DNA of 64,000 bases from Undaria pinnatifida (Eukaryota > Sar > Phaeophyceae > Laminariales > Alariaceae), in assembly GCA_012845835.1 (NCBI GenBank), contig JABAKD010000016.1, forward strand, positions 9,748,121-9,812,120, written 5' to 3'. The notes below the pieces were generated by a model. The model was given only the letters and a program-made list of their open reading frames with translations. It ran no database searches and was not told the origin of the DNA. How positions within the stretch are numbered: position 1 is the stretch's first letter; every line of letters begins with the position of its first letter. The position numbers were made by a program, and so were the translations under genes. Of the stretch, positions 1 through 12,089 are shown piece after piece.

Positions 1-3000
1 CCGTCTCTCTATACGCCCGACGGTGTGCTTCGCGTTTTTCTTTGCACGAAGTATCGGGGTCCACCGCAACATCATCCTTGTGATGGCGATGGACGCCAGC
101 ATTCCTACGATGCCAATCATGATGGAAGCGGGGTCGGGGGACATGAATGTCATCATCAATAGCACAACCATTTCGATGCAAAGGAAGATCAGGCGAGTTC
201 ACGGCGTGGTCGTATCACGGAAGCGTGCTGCGATATTGGCGATATACGGCAATACGGCAAGCACTTTTGACAAGAGCGTTTTGTTATATGATAGAATGTT
301 AGGCAAGTGCACGGCATGACGATGTTGTGTACGACTCGTGCTCTCACAATATGTCGGTTGGTATAGTACTTTTTTAGCCGTAAACATTCATGACTGGCCA
401 ACTGAAAGGTTATCGTAGAGGCGAGTGCACGACATGATGCTGTATACGACGCGCGCTACGCTAGCTGTTATGCTGCACTGTTTGGGCGTTTTTTTGTCAT
501 CCCTGACAGATTCATTAGGCAAAAAGTGCGCAACGTGACTGACTGTGTCAGGGCGTCGTCGAGAGCCATGAGCACTATGAGTGCAACGATGAAAAATGTA
601 TGCAACAATAATTTTTGGCAAGTGTTTGTTTTGGCACGACACGATTATGTTGTACACAACGCAAGCTTCGATAGCAGTATTCAGCACTACTCCGGTACAG
701 TGTTGGCCCACGAATAAGAAAAAAACTAATAAGGACGCCGGCCTCACGTTCTGGAGGATCCTGCGAACTTTGGATTAAGACCGCCGAGCTTAGCAGCGAG
801 AAATAAGAACCAGAATCTACTGCCCTGACCTATCGGGGCTGGGTGTCTTACTTGGCAGAAGGTTCGGTCTGCAACGGTTTGAGTTGAACAACTCCCGGAT
901 TTCTTATACTCCTGTCAGTGTCAGCCTGCCTTCCTTATTGCCTTGATCCTTATTATTTATGAGTGTCCCTGTACATGGTATTTATGTGTTTTTTCTGCTT
1001 CCCCACCGTGTCCGCTTTTTTTTTCCTGCGCAGGCTGCTGTACGGAGCCGCGTGCGGATTGAAACACATGCATTCGTTCGGGAAAGTACACAGAGATGTG
1101 AAGGCGGGAAACATCATAATCATCGGAGGGCCCGCTGAGCGCACGCTGAAGGCAAAGATTGCCGACTTCGGGCTAACGTGCGGTGAGCAAAAAATATGAC
1201 GTTACGCTGGATTTTTACGTCAACATTACGTTTTTCATCTGGCAGGTCGTGCAGCGTGAGCGTCGATCACAAAAATTGTGACGAGTCAGCAGAAAACCGA
1301 CAAGCACAACGTCGGTACGCTGCCCCGTATCGTTTGGAACTCCCCCCCCCCCCCCCGCGCCACAGACTTAGAGAGCTGACGTTATGGTACGGTGTCGACT
1401 TCGAGTCCCCTGTGAATACCGTACAACTAACTGCAACCGCGACACGTTGCCCAAACCTTTGAGTACGATCGGGACCCCCCCCCCTCCCCATTAACGACTT
1501 TGGGGAGCATCACTTTTCCGTATATCCATATAACTATAACCACGCTTCGCAGCCCCAAACCTTCGGGACCACTGGGACCCCCCCCCCCCCTCCCCCACAG
1601 ACTACGGGAACACCACGTCATCCTATGGCATCGGACTCGCTTCTCGTTTGATATCCGACACAATAACCAAACGACCCGCTTCCTCTAAAATTTGGGGCAC
1701 CCTCCCTCCCTCCACTACTGTACAGACTTCGGGCGCATCACACCGGAGAGGACGGGGACCCCCGGGTACACCCCGCTGGAGAACCTGATCTTCCCGTCGG
1801 AGGCCGGGCCGGACGGAGACGTGTTTTCGTTCGCGGTGCTCATTCTCCTCGTCTTCCTTCGCCCGGAGTATCGTGCGCCGAACCTCTTCGCCCACCCGGT
1901 GAGACAAGAGACAAAGGGCACCAATAAGGTGGGGGCATCTCTTATGTTGCCGGTTGAGCAGTGCCTATTGCCGGTATAATGCCGGTTGAGTAGTGACTAT
2001 TACCGGTATAGTGCCGGTTGCGTAGTGACTATTTCCGGTATAGTGCCGGTTGAGTAGTGCCTATTGCCGTCATAGTGCCGGTTAAGTCGCTCGACACCTA
2101 TTAACCCCTTTACAGCTGCGCCCACGTTTTTGGAGGCAAAATGTACTTGGAATTAGTGTTGAGTTCTTGACGCATTATAAAAAGAGGTAATTACTGAAAT
2201 AATTCTCACCGAACGCGCTCAACGATACCGCAGTACGTTTGAGATATACCGCATACCCTGGTACCTGGTACGGTAACGTGGTAAATAAAAATGGCGTAAC
2301 AACTCTTTAACAACGCCTGACCCCCTTACACCCCACATCAGGGGGTAGAATGAGGCAAATTATAGTACTCTAGTAACCCTGTCCTTCGCTCTTTTTTGCT
2401 TTGGCTCCAGTCGTTTTCTTTCAATATATCCTCTTCATAGACAGACCACTCCCCCCCCCCGTCCCCTTAGCCTACGTTATATATAGGTTGGGTTGGCGTC
2501 GGTTGGCAACGACTCTATACAACATGCCGCTCACTACATGAGCTAGACCACCCAGGGTACCTTTTTTTTGTTGGGCGATCGATCAAAGCTGGCGGTCGAG
2601 TTTGATCATTTGTGCGGGGTGGAGAAGTTTTACTCCGCACAAGGGGAATTATCGTATCACGGAGTGCTCAAGGTAGGCCACACACGAGGCAGTTACACAG
2701 TACTCCCATTGCTGTCTCTGGACGTGACAATACCGGAAATTAAATCAACACGTTGAAGCTGTCATCCATAGGCAAGTCTGCCTCACAAGAGGTTCTTAGT
2801 AGGATGCAGCTCACCCTTCGTGTGACTCGCCGAACACCTCACGGCGCTTCGCGCTTGGTGCAAGCAATGCCTGCCTGGTCGGTGAAAACCCGACGTGCTC
2901 GGTCCCGCCATCGCAGGGGTGCGAGGGTCTATCACTATGGTCATACGACTACGGCCGTGTTTGAATACCGAGTGCACCCCCCCTCCTCCCCAGCCCGCCC

Positions 3001-5514
3001 CCGACACACATTTCCCCTCCCCCCACCCCCCCCAATGAACTACGCGAAAAAGCTGAAACTGCGATTTCGTGTGGGGGACGTGGACCTACTAGAAAGAAGA
3101 AAGAGATATATACCAGTAGTCGGGAGGAGGAGGACGTGGCTACAAATATGTGCCCGTGTAGCACAACAATAGAGAGTAGAACTCACGTAGTAGGAGAATG
3201 TCAACTATGGATGGAGGAATGGGATGCGTTAGAGGAGGAGATGAGGAAATTAGACGCATGTGACACGGAAGAGTTTGGTAAACTACAGAGTAGCGAAAAA
3301 ACGATCGCTATCCTAGGAGATAGATGGTGGCCGCAGACGGCGGAACAGGACGGGAATAGGATAAGCAAACATTTTCTATGTAATATATATGGAAGAGCCG
3401 TAATGAACGCCCAAATGCTGGAGGTGTGTGTGTCTCTACTAGGAGTAGGAACGGTGCTCCGTCTCGAAAGGATTGCGTGGTCAATGAATGGTCAAATGAC
3501 CAAGGCAAGCAACAAATGAGTACGGCAAGCACGTGACAATTGCCTAATGCATTATTCTCTATTGTTCTACTTTGGTTTCTGCAGTAGCCGCGACGCACTC
3601 TGAACAGGTCTTCATAGACAGACCAACACCCCCTCAACACAGGCGATCATAATAACCTACCAGGTATTGACTAACTCTCTCCTTCTCGATACCAACAAGT
3701 TACCGCTCTCCTTTTCCGTCTCTCCTCTCCATCTCTCTTTTGCTCGCTTGTTGTCGTGATCGCGATACGCTTTGAAATTTTCTGCAGCTCCTGTTCGCCG
3801 ACGGGGAGCTGGCCGAAAAGACGGCCATCCGCGAGCGCAAGATCCCCGACGAAGAGTTTTTCTTCGAGGTACTTTCATTCAGGCTGCTATAACAGCACCA
3901 CCACATCCCAGTATTCATCGTGGCGCCCGAGGGCGCCCGAACAAAAAACGATGATACGCTGCAGATGTTTTTTTTTTCGCTGGACAAGGAGGGGGAGGTA
4001 CTCATTTCATGCACAGCCGTAGTCACATCAGACAAGGGGGGGGGGGGGGGGGTTACTCTAAAAACAAAGTGGAATTAACTATCCAAAAAAACACGGTATT
4101 TTCTTCTTTCGCCGATGATCACAATGCTCCGGTTGGTTTTTCCACCCTGACCTCTGCGGGGGTGTTACGTGCCTGGTGTCATTTTTTTCTCTTTCAGACG
4201 CACCCACCTGTGATCAACGTCGTCTTTTTTTGTAAAAGGTTTTATCGGTTTTCGCAATTGCTGGCCATTTTTTCAAAGGTTTTATCGGTATTCGTAATTG
4301 ATGGCCGGGCTGTTGACGCTTCTTTGCCCACGCTACGCCTGATGACGCGGGGAGCACACAAAATCCTCCGATGTGCAGCATGAGCGTAGCGTGAGCATCA
4401 GCGTCGGTCACTCGTAGTTGCCCCTCGAGAGAGGAACGCCAAGGGAACACCAAGCCAGGAAGCCTGTGGTGTGATGTATGATGCCTGCGCGTTTTCAAAA
4501 CTTGGAATTATCCCGATTTTTTTTTTCTTTGTCGTTTTCGTGCAGATTTTCCCGATAATGCCGACGTAAACTGTTTCACTGGTGTACTCTGCGCTATTTG
4601 CGCTTAAAGCCGAGCATCCGACCAGAACCCTAACCCGGAAGCAATATGGATCGACCTGTGCTTGGATGCTGTGGCTTGCGAAGGCTCTAGGATGACTCGG
4701 CAAGCCGGCATGCTTCGTTTGGAAAGACTCGACTAGGCAGGCTTGCATGCCTTGTGTTGGAAATACTGCAGAGGTTGATTCTGTCGGATCAGGATGCCGT
4801 GGCCTGGAAAGACTGTCTCGACTTTGCTTCTCAGCCTTGTGCGGATTAATTACCCTTCCTCGGTGATTTCGTCGTCAATCGTTGGCCATTCGGTTCGATT
4901 CATTCCCCCCCCCCCCTATTTTTTCTACGCCTCCGGTCTAACGGGGCTGCTTTTTGGCTTCCTTGCCTGTCTTGCTTGATTGGCATGCTCGTGCCGGTTC
5001 AACCCGCATTTGAACAGCACCGGATCATGCAGAGGAGCCTCTACAACGGCTCATTCGGGAACACTCTGCTCAGGTCCAAGAGGCTGCAAAAGTCGGTGCC
5101 GGACAAACGATTCGTGAGTCTTTTTGTCCCCAGTGACCCTGCATCCCTGCAGTTAGCACATACTATGTTTGTTTTCGTGCTGCTGTTGTACTACTACTGC
5201 TACTACTGCTACTGCTACTACTGCTACTACTGCTACTGCTACTGCTACTACTACTGCTACTACTACTACTGCTACCTCTATCACTTACTGCTAGTAGTAA
5301 CCACAGCTTCCCCCCCTGCCCCTCCACCCCCTCTCCACCCCCCCCCCCCCCCTCCCTTCCTCCCTCCCTCCTCCCCCCCAACCGGGTCGCCAACTGTGCG
5401 TCATCAAAACGTCAGGTGTGTCGGTGGCTACGGGCCTGTCTCTCCCCCCATCGCGGCGAGCGCCCCGGAATGGACACCGTGGCCAGGCTGCTGAAGGAAC
5501 TCAAGGCGACGTGA
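1..5514 (+). CDS. Protein kinase gene, 5' end missing, multi-exon
   Basis: Serine/threonine or tyrosine-kinase-like catalytic domain that transfers phosphate from ATP to an unknown protein. Predicted exons are 1034-1182, 1726-1898, 3788-3868, about 5018-5113 and 5416-5514. The first holds the catalytic loop (HRDVKAGN) and the DFG motif. The second holds the activation-segment end (GTPGYTPLE) and a DVFSFAVL helix. The last encodes the C-lobe end (RGERPGMDTVARLL) and stops at 5512-5514. Splice sites are canonical (for example cag/GCTGC at 1034 and ACG-G/gtgagc at 1183) and phases agree. An exon near 2-190 carries a plausible N-lobe piece (HRNIILVMAMD, then MMEAGSGDM), but its donor could not be fixed. 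The glycine loop and the VAIK lysine would lie left of the window. Intron 3 (1899-3787) is packed with repeats. An extra small exon between 3869 and 5017 cannot be excluded. Confidence 0.82.
1340..1745 (+). repeat. Ladder of decoy splice acceptors in kinase intron
   Basis: Three degenerate copies precede the real acceptor at 1725/1726. Each has a CCAAACCTTTGGGAC-like lead, a run of 11-14 C, then a (c)acag-like end and an exon-start-like stretch. They lie near 1345-1385, 1476-1515 and 1578-1612. The genuine junction reads ctgtacag/ACTTCGGGCGCATCAC. The copies read cacag/acttagagag, attaac/gactttgggg and cacag/actacggg. Spacing is about 100-130 bp. The resemblance of both intron end and exon start indicates tandem duplication of the junction followed by decay. 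Confidence 0.6.
1948..2090 (+). repeat. 33-bp tandem repeat, TGCCGGTTGAGTAGTG type
   Basis: About four and a half units built on TGCCGGTTGAGTAGTG followed by a CTATTGCCGGTATAG-like half. They lie inside intron 3 of the kinase gene. Related words (TGCCGGTTGAATAGT, TAGTGCCGG) recur at 17.6-18.0 kb in an Fcf2 intron, and more distantly near 56.3-56.5 kb, so this is a dispersed intronic repeat family. Confidence 0.7.
2802..2980 (+). repeat. Dispersed repeat, copy 1 (inverted relative of 18.7-18.9 kb)
   Basis: A block of about 175 bp, starting AGGATGCAGCTCACCCTTC and passing through CGAACACCTCACGGCGCTTC, is matched in reverse complement by 18718-18906 at roughly 85-90% by eye. Neither copy holds a convincing ORF. 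The copy here lies in the kinase intron and the other lies in the first Fcf2 intron. Confidence 0.7.
3034..3536 (+). pseudogene. LINE-type reverse transcriptase C-terminal remnant
   Basis: Translation gives the tail typical of non-LTR retrotransposon polymerases: a basic RRKRY stretch, a CPC...TH.VGEC cysteine/histidine knuckle (near 3150-3200), an acidic EEEMRKLD helix, then GDRWWPQTAEQ and a basic end closing with a stop at 3534-3536. The reading frame is broken at least twice. A TATATA stretch near 3108 adds two bases, and another shift lies near 3390, so it is a dead fragment. No endonuclease or RT palm core is present. It sits in sense orientation inside kinase intron 3. The family assignment rests on motif style. 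Confidence 0.5.
5177..5290 (+). repeat. TAC/TGC trinucleotide microsatellite
   Basis: Interspersed CTACTACTGC-type triplets, about 110 bp, followed by a C-rich stretch to 5395. It lies in the last kinase intron, between the donor at 5114 and the acceptor at 5415. ORFs through it on either strand are pure low complexity. Confidence 0.9.
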
Positions 5515-6099
5515 TCCGTGAACAGCTAGGGCTCGAATCACGTCCTTCACGTCAGTGTCTGGGCGCCGTGCTTCCAAGTTTCCAGTCGGGAGTTGCTGGT
5601 CCGACTCCCCGCTTGAACGAAGCAAAAACTGCTTTTGATGTTCTTTGCGAGTGTTTCTTTTTTGTTTTTGCGTACAGCGCTGTTTTGTCGTTTTGCAATG
5701 GCAACTTTGCTTTTTCGTGTTGTTGTTTTTTGTAGGGTGTTATTTTCGTTTTGTTTAGTACGCACAGCACTGTCAGTGTTTTCAAGCTGTTAAAAAAATG
5801 CCTAGACAACACTAAAAGTTGATTTTCCTTTGTGCCAAATTATCAGGTCTTGTCGGGTGTCCGTAGAGAAGAGGAGAGGGTAGGTATGGCAAGACAAAAC
5901 TCATGGTGCTCCTTGTTTTGGCTGCAGCGGAAGACTTGAAATATTCCAATACTTGCTTCATATGATGTATGCGAAGGGATCGTAGAATATTCAGGGGATT
6001 CGAGACGTGATCCGTCCATCACCGGTCGGGTAGGGTTGGGTCGAGTGCTCGATCAGGAAAAAGGGGGGGGGTCTCTTGCCCAATCCCTTGCTCGTGCTT
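5515..6099. other. 3' flank of the kinase gene, nothing recognised
   Basis: T-rich sequence follows the kinase stop. No exon with convincing splice sites and no repeat family was seen up to the G-rich tract near 6060. Confidence 0.5.
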
Positions 6100-6420
6100 T
6101 TGTTGTTGCTGTTGTTGGTCGTGGTGGCCGTGGTGGCCGTGGTGGTGGTAGTGGCGGTGGTGATGGTGGTGTTGGTGTTGGTGTTGGTGATGATGGTGAT
6201 GGTGCTTGTGGTGTCGTTTTGTTGTTGGTGTTGATGCTGGTGCTGGTGCTGGTGCTGGTGCTGGTGTTGGTGTTGGTGTTGGTGTTGGTGTTGGTGCTGG
6301 TGATGGTGTTGGTACTGGTGCTGTTGTTGGCGTTGATGTTGTTGGCGTTAGTGTTGGTGTTGGTGCTGGTGATGGTGGTGGTGGTAGTGCTGGTGTTGAT
6401 GTTGTCCTTGTTCTTGCTGT
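6100..6420 (+). repeat. GTTGGT/GCTGGT minisatellite
   Basis: About 320 bp of hexamer-like GGTGTT, GGTGCT and GGTGAT units. All six frames are open for long distances only because the repeat lacks stop codons, so the apparent ORFs are not genes. Confidence 0.92.
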
Positions 6421-6869
6421 CATACCAACTCTGCTGTAGTGGCCAATCTGTAGCCGCCGCTTTTGTCGTCACGTTCTTGTGCCTGCTTTTGTTCTTGTGC
6501 TTGGTGACGGGATTTTCCCCCCGATGAGGCGTTTCGGCAGACAGCCCACGATGCGGGTGGCGGGGGCGTGGTCTGATGCCCCCCAAGCCACCGTGGGACT
6601 GTTTGTGTGTGGCTGTGCGTGTGTGCGTTTTTTTTTAAGTCATATGGATGGCATCGTCGGATGAAGTCACTCGTTTTCTGGTACGGCCACTTCCAGAGAC
6701 AGAGCAATGGGGATACCACGTAACTGCCTTGTGGTTGCCTGGCCATCGGGAGGGGGGGGGGCTGAAAAAGCCTCGCGTGATGAGAATACTGTCGTAAACT
6801 GTTGTATCGCAAAGAGGAGGTCGGTTGTACGTCGTGGCTAATAACCATGGTGCTTGCGACACGTGGGAG

Positions 6870-9560
6870 TAGCTTGTTTTCGCGACGCCTGACGTACGAC
6901 CTCAAAATTCCAGATGCTTTCATCTTGTTGTACGGCGTGTTTGGGGAGGGGGGGAGGGGCGAGGTTTATATGCTGGAACCTTCTCGAGTAACGTGACTGA
7001 GTTTTAGCTGTAGCTACTGTATGTACCTGGTATGATCTCATACCTGGTAGCTCTTTTTCGCGGAGCCTGACTTACGACTGCGCAGAACTTGAGATGGCCT
7101 TAAATTCTTGTACGGCGTGGTTGTTGCGGCGTGGTTGTGTGTCGGGGGGGGGGGGAGGGGGGGAGTATGCTGGAACTCTTGAGTCAAGCGACTATTGTGG
7201 AATCACAAAGAGAACATCGATTGTAGCTAAGTGTGATAGTTCACCTGGTAGCTCTTTTTCGCGAAGCCTGACCTACGACTGCGCCGAAAACGAGGTACTC
7301 TTAAATTATTGTAACGCGTGATTATGGGAAAGGAGAGAGGGACGGAGTAGGCTTGAATTATCGACTGAATCGACCACTTTAGAATCACAAAGATATTATC
7401 GATTGTAGCTAAGTGCGAATTTTGCCTCAATAGTTCGCGTTCGCGAAGCCTGATCTACGACTGCGCCGAACAAGAGAATAATTACATTTCTTGTTCGGCG
7501 TGATTGGAGGGGGGGGGGAGGGAGGGAGGAAATATGCTGGAATTCTCGCGCGAAGTGACTACTTTAGTATCACAAAGAGGGTGTGGCTGATTGCGAAATT
7601 TTGCCTGATAGTTTTTTCGCGAAGCCTGGCCTACGACTGCGCCGAACTCGAGATGTTCCTTATTTGTTTGTAGTGTGGGGGGGGTAGTATGCTGGATTTT
7701 TTCGAGCGAAGTGACCGCGTTGGTATCACGAAGACGATATCGGTTGTAGCTAAGTGTGACAGTTTACCTGTTAACTTTTTTTCGCGGAGTCTTACCTACG
7801 ACTGCGCTGAACTCGGGAGGATTTTTAATTGTTATACGGCGTTTTCGTGGAGGTGGGGAGGGGGTATGCTGGACCTCTCGAGTGAAGCGACTACTGTTGT
7901 TCGTATCACAAAGAGGATATCGGTTGGAGCTAGCTGAGTGTGGTAGGTGAATGTGGTAGGTGAGTGTGGTCCTTTACCTGGTAACTCTTTTTCGCGAAGC
8001 CTGACCTACGACTGCGCCGAACACAGCGATAATGTTATTTCTTATACGGGGGGGGGGGGGGGGAGGCTGGAATTCTCGAGTCAAGCGACTATTGTGGTAG
8101 CACAAAGAGAACATCGGTTGTAGCTACGTGTGATGGTTTACCTGGTAGTTTTTTCGCGAAACCTGGCCTACGACTGCGCCGAACACGAGATGATCTCAAA
8201 TTCTTATGCGGCGTGTTTGCGGGGGCGGGGGGGGGGGGGAGGGAGTATGCTGGAATTCTCGAGTGAAGTGACTACTTAGTGTTGGTATTACAAAGAGGAT
8301 ATCGGTTGTACGTCGTAGCTATAGGCATATTACCTGGCATACCCTCTTTTTCGCGAAGCCTGACTTACGACTGCGCCGAACTCGAGATGTTTTATGTTTT
8401 ATAAAAATATTCTAAGGACGTCAGGCGTGAGTTCGACGAATTTCGATGTTTTATATTATTATAGGGCGTTTTTCGGGGGGGCGGTTGTGCTGGAATACTT
8501 GGGTGACGGCTATTGCGTCTCTAAAGAGGATATAATCAGTTGTAGCTAAGGGTGATATCATACCTGGTAGCTCTTTTTCGCGAAGACTGACCTACGACTG
8601 TGCCGAACACGAGATGTTCTTACATTTTTATATGGCGTAGTTGCGTTTGTGTTTGTGGGAGAGAGGGGAAGAGGGAGGGAAGGGAGTATGCTGGGATTCT
8701 CGAGTGAAATATCACGAAGAGAAAGTCGGTTGTACGTCGCAGCTATGAGCATATTACCTGGCAGTAGCTCTTTTTATCGAAGCCTGACGTACGGCTCATA
8801 ATTCGAGATACTGCCATATTGTTATAGGGCGTGTTTGGGGGGTGGGGGGGGAATGGGACACTTGAGGCAACTGCTGTAGCATCTCAAAAAAGGATATCAA
8901 TTGTCGCTAAGCATGGTATCAAACCTGGTAGCCTTTTTCACGAAGGCTGACCTATGACTGCGCCGAACACGAGATGTTCTTATATTCTTGTACGGCGTGC
9001 TTGTCGAAGGGGGGGAGGGGGGGGGACGGGGTATGTTGGAATCCTCGAGTGAACGAACTACTTAAGTGTTGGTATCACAAAGAGCAAGACGGTTGTATGC
9101 CGTGCGAACTATAAGCAATTGCCTGGTAGCAGCTGTCTTTCGCGAAGCCTGACTTACGACTTCATAGTTCGACATGCTTTTTATTGCTATAGGGTGTGTT
9201 TGGGGGGAGGGGGGTATGGGGGTTCTCTGGAATACTTGAGGTGACTGCCGTTGCATCTCAAAAGAGGATATCAGTTGTAGCTTGAGTGTGATATCATTTA
9301 TGGTAGCTCTTTTTCGCGAAGGTTGACCTATAACTGCGCCGACCACGAGATGTTCTTATATTCTTATGCGGCGTGTTTGTTTGAAGGGAGCAGGGGAGTA
9401 TGATGGAATTCTCGGGCGAACTGACCATCGTAGTATCGCAAGGAGAGAAGTCGGTTCGTTCGCCGTGGCTATAAATACGGTACCATGTTAGCTCTCTTTC
9501 GCGAAGCCTGACTTACGACTTCGCCGAACTCGAGCTATTTTTGTATTGTTATTCATGTGT
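6870..9560 (+). repeat. G-run satellite, about 15 units of 160-220 bp
   Basis: Each unit carries, in order: a poly-G run (about 7-15 G, often broken by A), TGCTGGAATTCTCGAGTGAA, a CACAAAGAGGATATCGGTTG block, ACCTGGTAGCTCTTTTTCGC and GAAGCCTGACCTACGACTGC. The last block recurs near 6881, 7058, 7259, 7440, 7617, 7782, 7993, 8153, 8352, 8578, 8776, 8939, 9139, 9313 and 9499. Decayed outliers lie near 10298, 11399 and 11577. Units diverge by point changes and by homopolymer length. No ORF is conserved between units. Confidence 0.93.
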
Positions 9561-10423
9561 GATGTTGATTCCTCACATCCCTACTAGTAGGTGATCTATT
9601 AGGTGGTATATTACTGTAGGTAGTCTATTAGGGTCCACCCGGCAATAAACACAGGAGATATTGCGATTGCTGGCATCCATGGTGGGGTTCTGATTGATTG
9701 TTGTTCCCCCAGTATTATATAGTATGTCTGGTGCTTTGTATAGCGTTAACAACCAAGCATGCTATCCTTTTTACCGTCGTTTTGGACCTTTTGCGCTTTT
9801 GACCCTTTATTGGTGTTGTTGTTTTTTTTTATCGTGTTTTTGGGTTTGTTGGACCCTTTAGTTCCACGACTTGTGGGGGAGGCTTGTTGGCCGACTTTTA
9901 ATCATTTTTCGCGGTGTTTAGACTCCCTTCTGAAGCTCTTTCTTTGATTTGTCAGAGCCAATTCTTGGTCAGATTCCACTGGCTTTCTTTCCCCCCTGCC
10001 CCCCCCCATTAACATTCGAGCGGCATGTTCAGCAAGCGACATCGTTGTGCTTAATTTGCCTACTAGGTCGGACCGAACGATAGGTCTTATACCTTGGCAT
10101 TCTTTCGGCATAGTCTGGCGAACTTTCTCCCGACAGTGTGATTCGATGGTTGATAAAATCGTGTCGTGGAAGGGAGGGGGGGGGGGGGAAGGGCAGTACA
10201 CGTGCCGGAATTCTGGAGTGAGGTTATATGACTCTTGCAACACGAACAGGAAGCTAGGAGCTTCGTTCCAGCCAAGCACCGGTAGACATTAAACGCGAAG
10301 CCTGACTTACGAATAGTTTGATATTTTTTAGGGCGTGTCAGTAGAGGCGGGGGGGTTGTACTGAATTTCTCGACTTACGTGAAGCGACCCTGCAATGCCA
10401 TGAAGTGTTATGGTGCAATTGTC
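9561..10423. other. Gene-less spacer with one decayed satellite unit
   Basis: A T-rich segment (9750-9950) and a decayed G-run unit near 10160-10330. No credible exon was found. Confidence 0.5.
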
Positions 10424-11370
10424 CTGTGAGCTTAACAAGACACACGATCCAGGATGCGCATACGGTATGAAAAGGGTCTCACATGCTCTTGAAGGCATAT
10501 GCGGTTAGGAAAAAGGGGGTGATGCAATTGCTTAATGTATTTGCAGCCCGTTCAGCGCTCAGTGCTATCCGTGGCTAGTGGGATTAACAGAAGAAATTAT
10601 CTAATACAAGTGAGTGACCAGCGTGGAACCTGCCTACTGTATGTATTAATTGTACAGAGGCCTGCAAGAGGGTGGCCTGTGTCTGTAACAGCCCCCCTAG
10701 TCTTATAATACTCGGCGTCGTCGCCAGCATTGCTTTGTCGGTAGTTCCCCGTTTTCCTTTTTCTGTTTCCTTTGTTTACATTCTCCCTGTTAATTTGCGG
10801 AAAGCGATAGCTCTCGGGTCTGTCGATTCGGCCATTACCGCTGGGTTTCTGTAGTTCATTTTTTTGGTCTCCCGTCTTCCGTTCTCCGTTTAAACTTTGT
10901 TTGCAGTTTTCTGATTTAGCGCTTTTCATATTTCCTGGGGCTTCGTAGCCTCGCAGGGTAGAGGTGTGGGAGTCGCTTTAGACGAGTCCCATATTCGAGT
11001 CATGTTCTAGACCGTGGAGCCGGTTCCTCCTCGAATCTTCCTCATTCCTGCATATACAGCTCATCAGGGTGGGCTAGTGTTATGATATTCTGTGAGCCTA
11101 ACAAGACAAGCGATCCAGTATTCTGATACGGTGTAACAAGGGTTTCACTTGCCTTTGAAGGCATGTGCATGTAGGAAACAGGGAGTGATAAATTGCTTCA
11201 TTGATTTGCAGCGCGAGCGCTTAGTTCTATCCTTGGCTAGTGGGACTAACACCAGAGCTTATTTACCTAGTACAAGTGAGTGACCAACGTGGAATCTGCC
11301 TTGTAGAGACCCGCAAAATGGTGGTCTGTTACCAGGGCCATATCTTACAACAGTAGTCAGCCGTCGCCAA
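10424..11370 (+). repeat. Two direct copies of a roughly 290-bp module
   Basis: 10424-10730 and 11091-11370 align over their length (TGTGAGC(T/C)TAACAAGACA, CTTTGAAGGCAT, GGCTAGTGGGA(T/C)TAACA, CAAGTGAGTGACCA(G/A)CGTGG). The copies are 667 bp apart start to start. Together with the G-run units near 10.3 and 11.4 kb they look like a higher-order repeat at the right edge of the satellite. Confidence 0.75.
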
Positions 11371-12089
11371 GTATTAAGATTGATGGCTCTTTTTTTGGAC
11401 GCCTGACTTACTGCCGGACTTCGACATGGTTTTTATATTTTCATTTGGCATGTTGGTAGGGGGGGGGGGAGGAGAGGAAAGTGTGCTGGAACTATCGAGT
11501 ATGGTGATGACTCTTACAACACAAAAGAGGGACTTAATTTGTAGCCGAGCATGCACGATAATAGCTCATTTTTCAAGAAACCTGACCACGCGAGTGCTGA
11601 ATATCGAGATCGTTTTGAAACCAAGTATTTACATCCATAGGAGCCCGTTGGCTGGGGGGAGGAATGGATGTGCGCTTGACATTCTCGAGTGTGAGGTGGC
11701 TGTTGCGGTTGTTTTTTTGCCTGGGACAACGCCCCTCCGTCGCACGAGGCAAAACTCCATGAAACTTGATAAATCCATCAGGCCTAACTTTCTACCCTTC
11801 TCCCGCCTTATGGCACACCTCTGGCATCGGGGCCACCGTCCCGTGAGCCAGCCAACCCCTTGCACCTATTTCATCGATCAGTTGCATCTCAAATAAAGAG
11901 CACTTCGGCTGAAGCCAAGTATGGTTATCAAATATCATTTTGGAGACGCAGAGCCTCAAACACGTAACCTCCAAACAAAGTAGATAACCTCCCGTTCCAC
12001 TTTTTCCTCCAGCCGTCGGCCCCGGCAATTCCCTCCGTGCTAGCGCTTCCGTCAAAGCATCTCACTCACGCTGCCCCAAAACTAAAACA
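11371..12089. other. Decayed satellite units, no gene seen
   Basis: Contains two degraded G-run satellite units (near 11399-11480 and 11577-11690). No exon with supporting splice sites. Confidence 0.5.

Noticed and set aside
4976-5494. 172-codon plus-strand ORF
   Set aside because: It runs through a microsatellite and a C-rich tract in another frame. The kinase exons in this stretch are in different, splice-supported frames.
6036-6586. Overlapping long ORFs on both strands
   Set aside because: A GTTGGT minisatellite lacks stops in any frame. The peptides are pure low complexity.
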